NCBI GenBank assembly: GCA_002354805.1
Contig: DEMH01000004.1
Coordinates: forward strand, 7,021 to 71,020
Source of the DNA: Gammaproteobacteria bacterium UBA2675
Lineage (GTDB): Bacteria > Pseudomonadota > Gammaproteobacteria > Pseudomonadales > Pseudohongiellaceae
Length of the DNA stretch: 64,000 nt
Direction of reading: 5' to 3'
Shown here: positions 45,549-55,264 of the stretch, one piece after another
Layout of the letters: every line of letters begins with the position of its first letter
Numbering within the stretch: the stretch's first letter is position 1
Made by a program: the position numbers and the translations under genes
The notes under the pieces: model-generated
The model's input: the letters and a program-made list of their open reading frames with translations, nothing else
Told to the model about the DNA's origin: nothing
Databases searched by the model: none

Positions 45549-46894
45549 TACAGGATGAAGCGGCTCAGATCTTCATTACGCGCCAGGTCACCCAGTTGTT
45601 TTTCAACATAGGCCGCATCGATGGTCAAGTCGCGGTTTTCGCCAACGCCAAGATCTGCCGCAGTAAATGACACTTCTTCCAGCAAGCGTTCCATGACGGT
45701 ATGCAGCCGACGAGCGCCGATGTTTTCGGTGCGCTCATTCACTTCCCAGGCGGTCTCGGCCAGCTTGGCAATGCCGTCGTCGGTGAAGGTGACATTCAGC
45801 CCTTCCGTGGCCAGCAAGGCGCGATACTGTTCTGTCAAGGCTGCATTGGGTTCAGTCAGAATGCGCTCGAAGTCTTTGGCATTCAGCGCGTCAAGCTCTA
45901 CACGAATCGGCAGGCGGCCCTGCAGCTCGGGGATCAGGTCCGAAGGCTTGGACAGGTGAAAGGCGCCAGATGCAATAAACAGAATATGATCAGTTTTAAC
46001 ACTGCCATACTTGGTTGTCACGGTAGAGCCTTCTATCAGTGGCAGCAGGTCACGTTGTACGCCTTCGCGAGATACGCCACCGCTGTGTCCGCTCTCACTG
46101 CGTTCGGTAACTTTGTCTATTTCATCAATGAATACGATACCGGTCTGCTCTGTGACTTCAATGGCCTGGTTCTTGATTTCTTCTTCGTTGACCAGCTTGG
46201 CTGCTTCTTCTTCCTTTAGCATGCGGAACGCGACCTTGATGGGCAGTCGACGCGTTTTCTTGCGGCCCGTATTCATCGAAGAGAACATGTTCTTTAGCTG
46301 GCTGGTCATTTCTTCCAGTCCAGGCGGCGCCATGATCTCGACGCCTGCCGCATTGTCACTGACGCTGATTTCAATTTCCTTGTCATCTAGCAGACCTTCA
46401 CGCAGTTTTTTGCGGAACATCTGCCGACTGGCAGAGTTGTTGGTCTGTGGTTCCGACTCATCCTGCGCAACACTGCGCGCCGGCGGCAGCAGAGCATCCA
46501 GAATGCGCTCTTCCGCAGCATCTTCGGCACGGTGCTGAACTTTGCGGATCTGTTCTTCACGAAGCATTTTGACAGCGATGTCCACCAGGTCGCGGACAAT
46601 GGATTCCACATCACGGCCAACATAGCCCACTTCGGTAAATTTGGTGGCTTCAACTTTGATGAACGGCGCGTTGGCCAGTTTGGCCAGGCGTCGGGCGATT
46701 TCAGTTTTGCCGACGCCAGTCGGGCCAATCATCAGAATATTCTTGGGAGTAATTTCCTGGCGGATCTCACTGCCAAGCTGCATACGCCGCCAGCGGTTGC
46801 GCAGCGCAATGGCAACTGCGCGTTTGGCCTTGTTCTGGCCAACGATATGGCGGTCAAGTTCGGAGGCGATTTCTCGCGGAGTCATGGTTGTCAT
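45548..46894 (-). CDS. hslU: HslUV protease ATPase subunit
   Basis: AAA+ unfoldase that feeds substrates to HslV. 448 residues; Walker A GPTGVGKTEIARR, the pore segment around GYVGRDVES, Walker B IVFIDEIDKV, sensor region ERTENIGARRLHTVMERLLEE, and the C-terminal LSRFIL that docks on HslV. 19 bases after hslV. Confidence 0.97.
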   Translation of the reverse strand: MTTMTPREIASELDRHIVGQNKAKRAVAIALRNRWRRMQLGSEIRQEITPKNILMIGPTGVGKTEIARRLAKLANAPFIKVEATKFTEVGYVGRDVESIVRDLVDIAVKMLREEQIRKVQHRAEDAAEERILDALLPPARSVAQDESEPQTNNSASRQMFRKKLREGLLDDKEIEISVSDNAAGVEIMAPPGLEEMTSQLKNMFSSMNTGRKKTRRLPIKVAFRMLKEEEAAKLVNEEEIKNQAIEVTEQTGIVFIDEIDKVTERSESGHSGGVSREGVQRDLLPLIEGSTVTTKYGSVKTDHILFIASGAFHLSKPSDLIPELQGRLPIRVELDALNAKDFERILTEPNAALTEQYRALLATEGLNVTFTDDGIAKLAETAWEVNERTENIGARRLHTVMERLLEEVSFTAADLGVGENRDLTIDAAYVEKQLGDLARNEDLSRFIL

Positions 46895-46913
46895 GTATTA
46901 AAATCCTGTCGCA

Positions 46914-47453
46914 CTAATACTCAAGTTCTTCAATCACGTGCTGCTGGTTGGTGTAGACGCAGATGTCGGCAGCAATGCCCAGACTTTTTTCCACGATGCT
47001 GCGGGCGTCCATTTCAGTGTTGTAATAAAGCGCACGGGCAGCTGACAGAGCGAATGAGCCGCCCGAGCCAATTGCCATCAGGCCGTCTTCCGGTTCGATG
47101 ACATCGCCATTGCCGGTAATGATCAGTGAGGCATCTTTATCTGCAACAACCAGAAGTGCTTCGAGGCGGCGCAGAGAACGCTCTGTGCGCCAGAGTTTGG
47201 CCAGCGCCACTGCGGCACGGACCAGCTTGCCCTGGTGCTTCTCCAGCTGTTCCTCGAATCGCTCAAACAGCGTGAATGCATCGGCGGTGCCGCCAGCGAA
47301 GCCGGCGATCACCTGGTCTTTGTAAAGCCTTCTGACTTTGCGTGCATTGCCTTTCAGGACGGTGTTGCCCTGAGATACCTGGCCGTCGCCACCGACGACG
47401 ACAGTGTTGCCACGGCGCACAGATAAAATAGTTGTTCCACGGAATTGCTCCAA
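46914..47453 (-). CDS. hslV: HslUV protease peptidase subunit
   Basis: Threonine protease of the proteasome fold. 179 residues beginning MEQFRGTTILSVRRG: a short propeptide before the catalytic Thr7, the form common in Burkholderia, unlike the bare MTT start of enteric enzymes. The start codon is TTG at 47453; AGGAG sits seven bases before it, and an ATG inside that spacer is in another frame. DKDASLIITGNGDVIEPEDG and AIGSGGSFALSAARAL are typical. A sigma-32 type promoter precedes it. Confidence 0.94.
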   Translation of the reverse strand: MEQFRGTTILSVRRGNTVVVGGDGQVSQGNTVLKGNARKVRRLYKDQVIAGFAGGTADAFTLFERFEEQLEKHQGKLVRAAVALAKLWRTERSLRRLEALLVVADKDASLIITGNGDVIEPEDGLMAIGSGGSFALSAARALYYNTEMDARSIVEKSLGIAADICVYTNQQHVIEELEY

Positions 47454-47492
47454 ACCGCATCTCCTTTAAACAGGCAGGAATATTTAAATAGT

Positions 47493-47522
47493 TAAGTGGG
47501 GATGCAGCTGACCGGTTTCAAG
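47493..47522 (-). promoter_or_regulatory. predicted heat-shock (sigma-32) promoter of hslVU
   Basis: On the minus strand CTTGAAA (47522-47516), 14 bases, then CCCCACTTA (47501-47493): close to the RpoH consensus CTTGAA/CCCCAT with accepted spacing. The -35 element overlaps the stop codon of the SPOR gene. The transcript would start about 30 bases before the hslV TTG. hslVU is a heat-shock operon in other gammaproteobacteria. Confidence 0.72.
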
Positions 47523-48240
47523 GCCGGTTGAGCGTTATGCGCATGGTATCGATATTATTGCTGCGCAATGTGCTTTCGGCCTGCAGCATCTGCTCGCGGG
47601 TGTCATAGGGCCCGGCCTGTACCAGGTAGAGTGTGCGGTTGGGCATGTTCTCCTGGCGGATACGAGCGTCCAGGCCGAGCGCCAGCAGCCGGTTGAGTTG
47701 GGCACTGGCAGCTCCCTGCTGCTGGAAGGCTCCAGCCTGCAGGAGGAAGGCACCGTTGGACAGACTGGGTGGGACGGTTTCTGATGTGGCCACTACGGTT
47801 GCAGTAGTTGACTCAGCCGTCGCTGGAGCATTTGAAGACTCAGCGGGCGGCTCTGTTGTTGGATCTGGTGTACTGCGCTGGGACGCTGGCACCGGTAGCG
47901 GGGTGACATCAACGACTACTTCGTAGTTTGGTAGCTCCTGATAAAACTCGAGCTGAAGTCGGGCTGCTTCCCGCTCCTGCTCAGCGGTCAGGCCATCCTC
48001 GGCGACTGTGGCGCCATCCTGGGTGAGGAACTCTGAGTCTCGCTGTGTTGCGTCCGCCATTTGCTGGCCCGGTGCCGGTGGCAGCATCCCGCTCATATAA
48101 ATCAGCAGACCGAGGAACAGGCCAATGACAACGCCAGTCACCAGGCCTGTCAGCAGTAGCGCGAGTCCCGATGATCGGGGGGGAGGGCTGGGCTCCGCCA
48201 GCGGGGTTCGAATACGGCGCTTTGCAAAATCCTGTTCCAT
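47518..48240 (-). CDS. SPOR-domain cell-division protein (FtsN-like)
   Basis: 240 residues: basic cytoplasmic tail, one transmembrane helix (about 25-50; LALLLTGLVTGVVIGLFLGLLIYMSG), a long Pro/Ser/Thr-rich periplasmic linker, and a C-terminal SPOR domain (about 160-240; FLLQAGAFQQQGAASAQLNRLL, YLVQAGPYDTREQ) that binds septal peptidoglycan lacking stem peptides. Position between priA and hslV is the usual FtsN locus in Pseudomonas-like genomes, but argS is missing between priA and this gene. Confidence 0.88.
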   Translation of the reverse strand: MEQDFAKRRIRTPLAEPSPPPRSSGLALLLTGLVTGVVIGLFLGLLIYMSGMLPPAPGQQMADATQRDSEFLTQDGATVAEDGLTAEQEREAARLQLEFYQELPNYEVVVDVTPLPVPASQRSTPDPTTEPPAESSNAPATAESTTATVVATSETVPPSLSNGAFLLQAGAFQQQGAASAQLNRLLALGLDARIRQENMPNRTLYLVQAGPYDTREQMLQAESTLRSNNIDTMRITLNRP

Positions 48241-48304
48241 GAATCTTATTATCCTGTCGCGGATGAGTCCGGGTCAATTTGTCATTCCCCGATTTTCCAG
48301 TGCC

Positions 48305-50392
48305 TTAAATCATGTCCTGCGGATCAACGTCAATTGACCAGCGCACCCGTCGTTGCCCGGGGTGTTGTTCGAGCTCATTACACAGGTGAGTCAGCACCGA
48401 TTGCAAGTGCTGTCGCGAATGACTGCGAAGAGTCAGCTGCTGCCGAAAGCGATTAGCCTTGCGTTCCATTGGTGCGGGTAGCGGGCCATTCAATTGAATC
48501 TGCAAGCGCCCGGCAGCACCTGATGGCGACTGGTTCATTCGCTCGATCGTCTGCCTGGCGTCGTTCAGAAAACTGGCCGGGGCTGAGGCATTGATTGCTT
48601 CTGCCCTGAGCACAGCCATGTAGCTGAACGGAGGCATGTCGCTCAGCTCCCGCTCCTCCAGGAGTGCGCCGGCCAGTGCATGATAACCCTCGGTGACCAG
48701 AGTCTGCAGATGCTGATGGCTGCTGTGACGAGTCTGAATCAACACCTGGCCAGGCTGCTCGGCCCGACCCGCACGACCGGATACCTGTGTGAGGAGTTGT
48801 GCCATAAATTCCGGCCCACGAAAATCTGCGCTGAACAGCCCGCTGTCGGCATCGAGTATCCCGACCAGTGTCACGTTAGGGAAATGATGACCCTTGGCCA
48901 GCATCTGCGTTCCCACCAGAATACAGGGCTCTCCGGTCGCCACCTGAGCCAGCAGTTTATCAAGATCATCTTTTCGGCGCGTTGCATCGCGATCGACACG
49001 AAGTACCGGTGTGTCCGGGAAATGCTGTTGAAGGGCGGCCTCGCATCTTTCTGTGCCGACGCCGGTGGTCGTCAGCGCTTTGCCCTGACAGCCGGGACAA
49101 TGACTGTGGACAGGCTCGCGACGATCACAGTGGTGGCAGCGCAAATGTGGAGGATGCCGATGCAGCGTCAGGCGCGCATCGCAGTCTCGGCACTCTGCTG
49201 TCCAGCCGCAGTCCTGGCACTGCAGCACAGGCGCAAAGCCACGTCGGTTGATAAAAATAAGTGCCTGATTACCCCGGCGCAGATGATCCTGCAGGCAGCT
49301 TAGCAGTTCCTGGGTCAGCCCGTCCGGCGCAGGTGGCTGGCGCTGCGTGTCTATGAGCATGTAATGGGGCATGGTGGCAGATCCCGCCCGTTCAGTCAGG
49401 CGAAGATGTTTGTAGCGGCCAGACCTGGCGTTCAACAGGCTTTCCAGTGACGGCGTCGCCGAACCGAGTACAATCGGGATGGACTCGCGACGCGCCCGCA
49501 TGACGCCCAGGTCCCGGGCTGAATATCGAAACCCATCCTGCTGCTTGAGGGAGTTATCGTGTTCTTCATCGATGACGATCAGACCCGGGTCTGCCATTGG
49601 TGTAAAAATCGCCGAGCGGGTGCCAATTGTGATGCGTGCACTGCCCTGAGCTGACTCCAGCCAGGCATTCAGGCGTTGCCGGGGTGTAAGGCCAGAATGC
49701 ATGATGGCAATCGGGACCTTAAAGCGCTTGCGAAAACGAGACACGGTTTGTGGTGTCAGGCTGATTTCCGGCACCAGGACCAGCACCTGTCTGCCCCGGT
49801 CCAGCGTCTGCTGGATAGCCTGCAGGTAAACTTCAGTCTTGCCGCTGCCCGTTACCCCATCCAGCAGAAAGCAGTTAAATCGCTGCGGTTCTGCAACAAT
49901 GGCGTCCACCGCCTGTTGCTGCATGGTATTCAGTGATAGTGGTTGATCCGATTGATCCTGCTCTTCGCGCAGATCTGCTTTGCGCCGCTTGATGGTGGCT
50001 ACGCCCTTGTTGCGAAGGCCGGCTGGCAAAATGGTGTGCAGCGCTTCACCGATCGGGTGCTGATAGTATTGTGCCGCCCATAACCAAAGGGATAGCAGAT
50101 GAGGTGGTAACAATGGCTGTTCGTCCAGGACGTCCAGCACATCCTTGATCTTGTCTGATGACACATCCGAACTCACTGAGACTTCCACCACGATACCGGT
50201 CAATTCCCGCGAGCCGAATGGGACACGGATCCGTGTGCCGGGCTGGGGAGTCTGAAAGGTATCAGGCAGCCGGTAATCAAACAGCCTCCGCAGGGGTGAG
50301 GGCACAGCAACCCTGAGGATTCGATGTTGTGATTCTGGAGAAGCGGACACGCAGCAGATCCGGAGTTGAACAGAGGGCGGATTGATTGCCAA
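48305..50392 (-). CDS. priA: primosomal replication restart helicase
   Basis: Restarts stalled forks by loading DnaB. 695 residues: 3'-DNA-binding domain (FDYRLPDTFQTPQPGTRIRVPFGSRELTGIV), Walker A GVTGSGKTEV, DEEHD box, eight zinc-binding cysteines (CQDCGWTAECRDC, CHHCD, CPGCQG), and helicase motifs near GTQMLAKGHHFPNV and QVSGRAGRAEQPG. Slightly shorter than E. coli PriA; the first about 20 residues of the open frame are of doubtful authenticity. Confidence 0.95.
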   Translation of the reverse strand: MAINPPSVQLRICCVSASPESQHRILRVAVPSPLRRLFDYRLPDTFQTPQPGTRIRVPFGSRELTGIVVEVSVSSDVSSDKIKDVLDVLDEQPLLPPHLLSLWLWAAQYYQHPIGEALHTILPAGLRNKGVATIKRRKADLREEQDQSDQPLSLNTMQQQAVDAIVAEPQRFNCFLLDGVTGSGKTEVYLQAIQQTLDRGRQVLVLVPEISLTPQTVSRFRKRFKVPIAIMHSGLTPRQRLNAWLESAQGSARITIGTRSAIFTPMADPGLIVIDEEHDNSLKQQDGFRYSARDLGVMRARRESIPIVLGSATPSLESLLNARSGRYKHLRLTERAGSATMPHYMLIDTQRQPPAPDGLTQELLSCLQDHLRRGNQALIFINRRGFAPVLQCQDCGWTAECRDCDARLTLHRHPPHLRCHHCDRREPVHSHCPGCQGKALTTTGVGTERCEAALQQHFPDTPVLRVDRDATRRKDDLDKLLAQVATGEPCILVGTQMLAKGHHFPNVTLVGILDADSGLFSADFRGPEFMAQLLTQVSGRAGRAEQPGQVLIQTRHSSHQHLQTLVTEGYHALAGALLEERELSDMPPFSYMAVLRAEAINASAPASFLNDARQTIERMNQSPSGAAGRLQIQLNGPLPAPMERKANRFRQQLTLRSHSRQHLQSVLTHLCNELEQHPGQRRVRWSIDVDPQDMI

Positions 50393-50465
50393 GTATAACT
50401 GGTTTTAGCGGATGGCTGCTTCCATTATACTGTGTGCACTAATGCCCAATCGGTAGAGAGAACAA

Positions 50466-50861
50466 ATGAAACAGGAATCAGCGCCCACCGATGCTTCTGT
50501 GGCGGAGCAGAAAACTGACGGGCTGTCGTCCGCCGAACAACCCTCGGTAGAGTGGAGCCCGGCAGAATGGCAGGCAGAGCTGCTGGAGCTGCGTAAACAG
50601 ATCGACAGACTGGACCACGGGCTGGTGCTGATGCTGGCAAACCGTTTTGCGCTGACTCGCCGCGTCGGCAACATCAAGGCGCGGGTCGGTCTGCAGTCGT
50701 TCGACCCAAAGCGTGAGGCAGAGAAGCTTGCCGAAATTCGTCAGCTTTGCGAACGCCACGGCGTTAACGGCGATCTGGTTGCCGAAATGCTCGCCCAGAT
50801 AATGCGTGAGACGGTCAAAAACCATGACCGCATTCGCTCCGGACTGGAGTCAGGGCGCTGA
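50466..50861 (+). CDS. chorismate mutase, AroQ type
   Basis: Rearranges chorismate to prephenate for Phe/Tyr synthesis. 131 residues; the AroQ helical domain begins about residue 38: ELRKQIDRLDHGLVLMLANRFALTRRVGNIK, then DPKREAEKLAEIRQLCERHGV and MRETVKNHDR. The first 33 residues are Ser/Glu-rich and extra. No prephenate dehydratase is fused, so this is a monofunctional enzyme. Divergent from priA. Confidence 0.88.
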   Translation: MKQESAPTDASVAEQKTDGLSSAEQPSVEWSPAEWQAELLELRKQIDRLDHGLVLMLANRFALTRRVGNIKARVGLQSFDPKREAEKLAEIRQLCERHGVNGDLVAEMLAQIMRETVKNHDRIRSGLESGR

Positions 50862-50867
50862 ATCTAC

Positions 50868-50895
50868 TTGCGTGCCTTGCATTCTCTGATACAAT
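50868..50895 (+). promoter_or_regulatory. predicted sigma-70 promoter of rpmE
   Basis: TTGCGT (50868-50873), 16 bases, TACAAT (50890-50895), right after the chorismate mutase stop. The transcript would have a leader of about 100 bases before the rpmE ATG, long enough for an autoregulatory L31-binding structure, which I can suspect but not show. Confidence 0.5.
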
Positions 50896-51003
50896 AATGC
50901 CCCTTTTTCCACGGTTCACCAGTGTGAATGCATTGGTTGACGCTACAGGTATGGTGCATGGCAGGGGCTGTGTAGCGATGCCAGTATTGATGAGGTAATA
51001 CCA

Positions 51004-51216
51004 ATGAAAGCGGATATCCATCCAAAATATCAGGCCATGAAGGCCACCTGCAGCTGCGGTAACGTGATTGAAACCCGATCCACTTTGGGCAAAGACATGA
51101 TGCTCGACGTGTGTGCAGCTTGCCACCCGTTCTACACCGGCAAGCAGAAGATCGTTGACAGCGCAGGTCGTGTTGATCGCTTCAACAAGCGTTTCGGTAA
51201 CCGGTCACTCAAGTAA
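51004..51216 (+). CDS. rpmE: 50S ribosomal protein L31 (zinc form)
   Basis: 70 residues. Starts MKADIHPKYQAMKATCSCG. The four cysteines of the zinc-binding (C+) form are present: C16, C18, C37 and C40, the last two in CAACHPFYTG. Conserved VDRFNKRF near the end. Convergent with mrcA. Confidence 0.97.
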   Translation: MKADIHPKYQAMKATCSCGNVIETRSTLGKDMMLDVCAACHPFYTGKQKIVDSAGRVDRFNKRFGNRSLK

Positions 51217-51261
51217 TCGCTGCCTGACCGGGCCCGCTCTCCAATACCCTGTCCGCCCTGA

Positions 51262-53586
51262 TCAGAATATGATCTCGGTTGACAGGGTATCTTCGTTATT
51301 GCGCTCTTCCACTCTTTCCGGCTGTCGCGGTGCATCACGCACTGAGGGCGCGTTCTCGGCCAGAAATACCTCGAACATGGTATTGGCCTGACCCGGTCTG
51401 GCCACCTGGCCGGAATCCTCGTCTATCAGAATATCAACAAGCCCTTCGGGCCTTGTCACGCCCCGTTCAGGCTGACCCTGCAAGGCTTTGCTCATGTAGT
51501 CGATCCAGATAGGCACGGCAACGGTTGCACCCTGTTCGGATTCGCCCAGCGGCTCCGGCTGGTCCAGACCCACAAATACACTGGTGGCAATATCCGCATT
51601 GAATCCGGTGAACCAGAGTTCGGCCGGACCATTAGTGGTACCGGTTTTGCCCATCAGGTCGGAACGGCCCATGTCGCGGTTAACGCGTCGGCCACTGCCT
51701 TCCACTACAACGGAACGCAGCAGCGTGCTGAGAATGTAGGTGACGCGCGGGTCAGTGACAGGTTCCACGTCGCAGTCCAGGCAGGGCTCTGGCGCTTCAT
51801 AAAGGACGCCATCAAATGTTTCGATTTTCTTGATCAGGGTTGGTGTCAGGGGTTTGGCGCCGTTTGCGATCATGGCATATCCGGTTGCCATTTCCAGCGG
51901 CTGCACATCCTGACTGCCCAGCGCGATGGTCAGATCGCCGCGCGGGAAATTGCGGGTATCGAAACCAAAACGGTCGGCAAAATCGATGACTTTTTCCCAG
52001 CCCAGCTGGTCGATCAATCTCACGGCCGGGACGTTACGGGAATCCTTGATCGCAGTGCGTAATGTAATCGGACCCACAAAGTTACGTTCGTAATTTTGTG
52101 GGCGATAATCGCCGCGCGCAAAGGGTGCGTCATTAATCAGTGTGGCTGGCGTATACCCTGCCTCCAGCGCTGCCCCGTAAAGGAAGGCTTTGAATCCAGA
52201 GCCTGGGGGGCGACTGGCTAGCGCGCGATTGACCTGGCTGTGTCTGAAATCGTAACCGCCGGTCAGCGCCAATATGTCCCCGGTATGGGGTGATACAGAC
52301 ACGATTGCACCCTGAACCTCCGGCACCTGACCCAGTTGCCAGTTGCCATCAGGCCCCACGCGAATGCGAATGCGATCGCCTACTTCCACGATATCGCTGG
52401 CCTGCTGGGGTGGTGGCCAGGCATTGTTGCGCGTGATGAATGGGCGTGCCCACTCCAGGCCAGGCCACTCGATGGTGGCGATCGAACCGTCGCGCCTTAG
52501 CACATCAATGGCGCGCTCACGAACGCGGGTCACAAACGCAGGCTCGTGATTGCCCAGCGTAGGCACAACGTTCAGTTCACTTTGCCAGCGTTCAGTCGGG
52601 TCATCGCCAACCGGCGGGATATGGGCTTCCGGACCGCGATAGCCATGCCGGCGATCGTAGTAGTTCTCCAATCCATTTTGCAGCGCGCTGGTGGCTGCAC
52701 GCTGCAGTTCACCGCGGACACTGGTCGTGACTTCGATGCCCATACGGTAAATTTCGTCGCCGTACTGCTCAAAGAGTTCCTGGCGAACCATCTCCGCTAC
52801 ATAGGGCGCGCTGACTTCGGCATTGCGCGTATGGCGGCTCGCCTGGATCGGTTCGGCAATCGCTGCGGCGTGCTCGGAGGCTGTGATCATGCCCTGGTCG
52901 CGCATTTTATCGATAACATTATTGCGGCGTCGCTCGGCTCTGTCTGGCGAGCTGACCGGGTTGCAAACGGACGGGCATGGCAGCAGTGAGACCATGGTCG
53001 CCATTTCGCCGATGGTCATTTCACTAACCTGCTTGTCGTAGTACACAGCCGCCGCCGCGCCAATACCTTCCGCACCCTGACCGAAAAAGACCAGGTTCAG
53101 GTACAGTTCCAGTATTTCTTCTTTGGTCAGTTCCTGCTGCAGGCGCAAAGCAAACGGAATCTCCTTGAGTTTTCGCGAATACACACTGTCGCTGTCAAAA
53201 GAGATGTTGTTTGCCAGTTGCATGGTGATGGTGCTGCCTCCGCCACGGTTGACCCCGGTCACAAAGCCAATAAAGCCGCGAATAAGACCGCGTAGATCCA
53301 CGCCGGGGTGCGAGTAAAAACGTTCGTCCTCGTTGGCAATCAGCGCATTGACCATCATCGGCGGGATGTCTTCATAGCGCAGCGGGTCGCGTCGCACACC
53401 GATTTCCTCAATCAGCATGCCATCAGCGGTGAGAATGCGCAGCGGCGTTTCCAGCTGCACATTTCGGTAGGTTTCCGCAGGCGGGAGTTGTGGTGCCAGG
53501 TAAAGATACCCGGCTGCGGCCACCATAAAGATGCCACAGGCGCAAAACACCCCGAACAGGAACAGGAATTTGACTAACTTCTTCAT
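51262..53586 (-). CDS. mrcA: penicillin-binding protein 1A
   Basis: Bifunctional peptidoglycan glycosyltransferase/transpeptidase in the inner membrane. 774 residues: membrane anchor (KFLFLFGVFCACGIFMVAAAGYLYLAP), glycosyltransferase motifs EDERFYSHPGVD, GGGSTITMQLANN and the transpeptidase triad GSGFK (serine), SRN and KTGTT. An OB-like insert lies between the domains. Somewhat shorter than the about 850-residue E. coli protein. Divergent from the pilM-like gene, the same pairing as ponA-pilM in Pseudomonas and mrcA-hofM in E. coli. Confidence 0.96.
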   Translation of the reverse strand: MKKLVKFLFLFGVFCACGIFMVAAAGYLYLAPQLPPAETYRNVQLETPLRILTADGMLIEEIGVRRDPLRYEDIPPMMVNALIANEDERFYSHPGVDLRGLIRGFIGFVTGVNRGGGSTITMQLANNISFDSDSVYSRKLKEIPFALRLQQELTKEEILELYLNLVFFGQGAEGIGAAAAVYYDKQVSEMTIGEMATMVSLLPCPSVCNPVSSPDRAERRRNNVIDKMRDQGMITASEHAAAIAEPIQASRHTRNAEVSAPYVAEMVRQELFEQYGDEIYRMGIEVTTSVRGELQRAATSALQNGLENYYDRRHGYRGPEAHIPPVGDDPTERWQSELNVVPTLGNHEPAFVTRVRERAIDVLRRDGSIATIEWPGLEWARPFITRNNAWPPPQQASDIVEVGDRIRIRVGPDGNWQLGQVPEVQGAIVSVSPHTGDILALTGGYDFRHSQVNRALASRPPGSGFKAFLYGAALEAGYTPATLINDAPFARGDYRPQNYERNFVGPITLRTAIKDSRNVPAVRLIDQLGWEKVIDFADRFGFDTRNFPRGDLTIALGSQDVQPLEMATGYAMIANGAKPLTPTLIKKIETFDGVLYEAPEPCLDCDVEPVTDPRVTYILSTLLRSVVVEGSGRRVNRDMGRSDLMGKTGTTNGPAELWFTGFNADIATSVFVGLDQPEPLGESEQGATVAVPIWIDYMSKALQGQPERGVTRPEGLVDILIDEDSGQVARPGQANTMFEVFLAENAPSVRDAPRQPERVEERNNEDTLSTEIIF

Positions 53587-53726
53587 AACAGGCCAGTAAG
53601 ACTGCGGCTAACCAGTATATAACGGAAACGGCATGATTTTCTTCCCCATTAGACACTAGCCATGCACTGTGCACAACAGACAGATTTGGTCTACAACACT
53701 GGAAACACACAGACAAGGATGTCGAG

Positions 53727-54716
53727 ATGTTGGGATTGGATTTGCGAGGCCAGCGTATCAGGGCCGTGGCCATGTGTCAGACACGCTGCCGGCCCAGTCT
53801 CCCGGGCCGTATGCGTAACCCCGGGGATGGCTGGCGTTTTGGAGCTGCTGTGGATATTCCCTGCTCAGAAAACGCGGACAATATGGCTCAGTTGCTGAGA
53901 GACAGGGTAAAGCCATTGCTTGGCGAACTGCCCTGGCATCAGCGCCGCGTTGCGCTCTGTGTACCAACGTCCTTCATGCTGACGCATACCGAAAAGGTGC
54001 CGCGATCCTTCACTGATGAGGACCTGCAGGCCCTGGTCAGGGCAGATTGCGGGCAATGGCTGGGCGTTGATCGTGACGAGCTGCTGATTGACTATCTGTT
54101 GACGGACACTCAGGCCGACAGGGCTCCAGGTCGATCGCTGCCTGCTGAGACTGAAACTGCCACCCTGCACATCTATGCCTGCCGCCGACAACAGCTGCAA
54201 CGATGGCTGGAGCTCTGTTGCGATGCGCGACTGCAGCCATCTGTTCTGGACGTGGAGGGGCTTGCTCTGCTGCGATTCTGTCGACTCTCTGGCGTCGACT
54301 ATACGCAAAGTCTGTTTCTGGAAATTGATGCTGCGGGAATATCCGTACATTTGCTTGCAGAGCAGATGCTGAGCTTCAGTCGCCATTACCCGCTGGGCAA
54401 TGCGCTTTCGAGTGTCATGGTTGCAGACACCACTGCTTCACTGCACTCTGATCAGGGAGGTGAGCCAGAGAGCGAAACCGGCAGACGGATCGCCGCAGAG
54501 CTTGGCAAAGTGCTGCAGCGGGTCGGGCTGCATACCAGTGTCAGCAAAGTTACCAGTGTGCTGGCCATGGGTGAGTTCGCAGCCTTACCTGCGGTGAGGG
54601 CGACTGTTGAGGTACTTGGCCTGCAAGTCTCTGTTGTCAAACGTCCGGCACTGGCGCTGGCTACAGCGGTGGCGATGCGCCGTGGCGTAAATGGCTCGCA
54701 GTGGTTCAGATCCTGA
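53727..54716 (+). CDS. pilM: PilM/HofM-like actin-fold assembly protein
   Basis: 329 residues. PilM is a cytoplasmic FtsA-like protein that binds the N-terminus of PilN. MLGLDLRGQRIRAVAM, VALCVPTSFMLTHTEKVPRSFTDEDLQALV and VLDVEGLALLRF are recognisable, but similarity is weak: the ATP-binding loops are poorly conserved. Gene order after mrcA and before pilN-like, pilO-like, secretin and aroK supports the name. Confidence 0.82.
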   Translation: MLGLDLRGQRIRAVAMCQTRCRPSLPGRMRNPGDGWRFGAAVDIPCSENADNMAQLLRDRVKPLLGELPWHQRRVALCVPTSFMLTHTEKVPRSFTDEDLQALVRADCGQWLGVDRDELLIDYLLTDTQADRAPGRSLPAETETATLHIYACRRQQLQRWLELCCDARLQPSVLDVEGLALLRFCRLSGVDYTQSLFLEIDAAGISVHLLAEQMLSFSRHYPLGNALSSVMVADTTASLHSDQGGEPESETGRRIAAELGKVLQRVGLHTSVSKVTSVLAMGEFAALPAVRATVEVLGLQVSVVKRPALALATAVAMRRGVNGSQWFRS

Positions 54717-55264
54717 TGTCAGTCACCGAAGCTGTAAACGAGCTCAACCTGTTGCCCTGGCGGGCGCAAGTGCGCCGGATGCGGCGCATACAGTTGCTGA
54801 TTATCGTGGTCGCCAGTATGGCGGTGATTGGGGCTGTCGTGGCCTGGGCAGGTACAGAGCTTTGGCGGCAATGGGCACTACAGTCAGCGCTCGTCGAACA
54901 ACTGCAGCACCGAGAGCAGGCCATGCGGTCGTATTTGCATGAGCAGTCCCAATTCGCTGCCGCGGCTGACGAATCTCTGGGTCGTGCTGCGCAGCGCCTG
55001 CGATTACGACGTCGATCAGCGCAGGTCTCACAGTTGTTTGCCTTGCTTGCGCCTTTCGATAACGGGGCTGTATTTCAGGCAATAGACTGGCAGGGCTCCG
55101 AACTCACAATTACAGCTTATATTGATGAGCCAGAAGACCTGCCCGGGCTGCAAAAGGTGCTGGAAACCTGGGCGGTGGAAGCAGGTTGGCTCTGGCAGTC
55201 AGAGTCTCCTGTCTACCAGCAGGCCACAGGTATACATCTCAAAATCCGTGTGTGGACAGCATGA
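54716..55264 (+). CDS. pilN: PilN/HofN-like inner membrane assembly protein
   Basis: 182 residues starting at the ATG overlapping the pilM stop (TGATG). The conserved NLLPWRAQVRRMRR binds PilM; one transmembrane helix follows (LLIIVVASMAVIGAVVAWAG), then a coiled coil and a small alpha/beta domain. Overlaps the pilO-like gene by four bases. Confidence 0.85.
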   Translation: MSVTEAVNELNLLPWRAQVRRMRRIQLLIIVVASMAVIGAVVAWAGTELWRQWALQSALVEQLQHREQAMRSYLHEQSQFAAAADESLGRAAQRLRLRRRSAQVSQLFALLAPFDNGAVFQAIDWQGSELTITAYIDEPEDLPGLQKVLETWAVEAGWLWQSESPVYQQATGIHLKIRVWTA

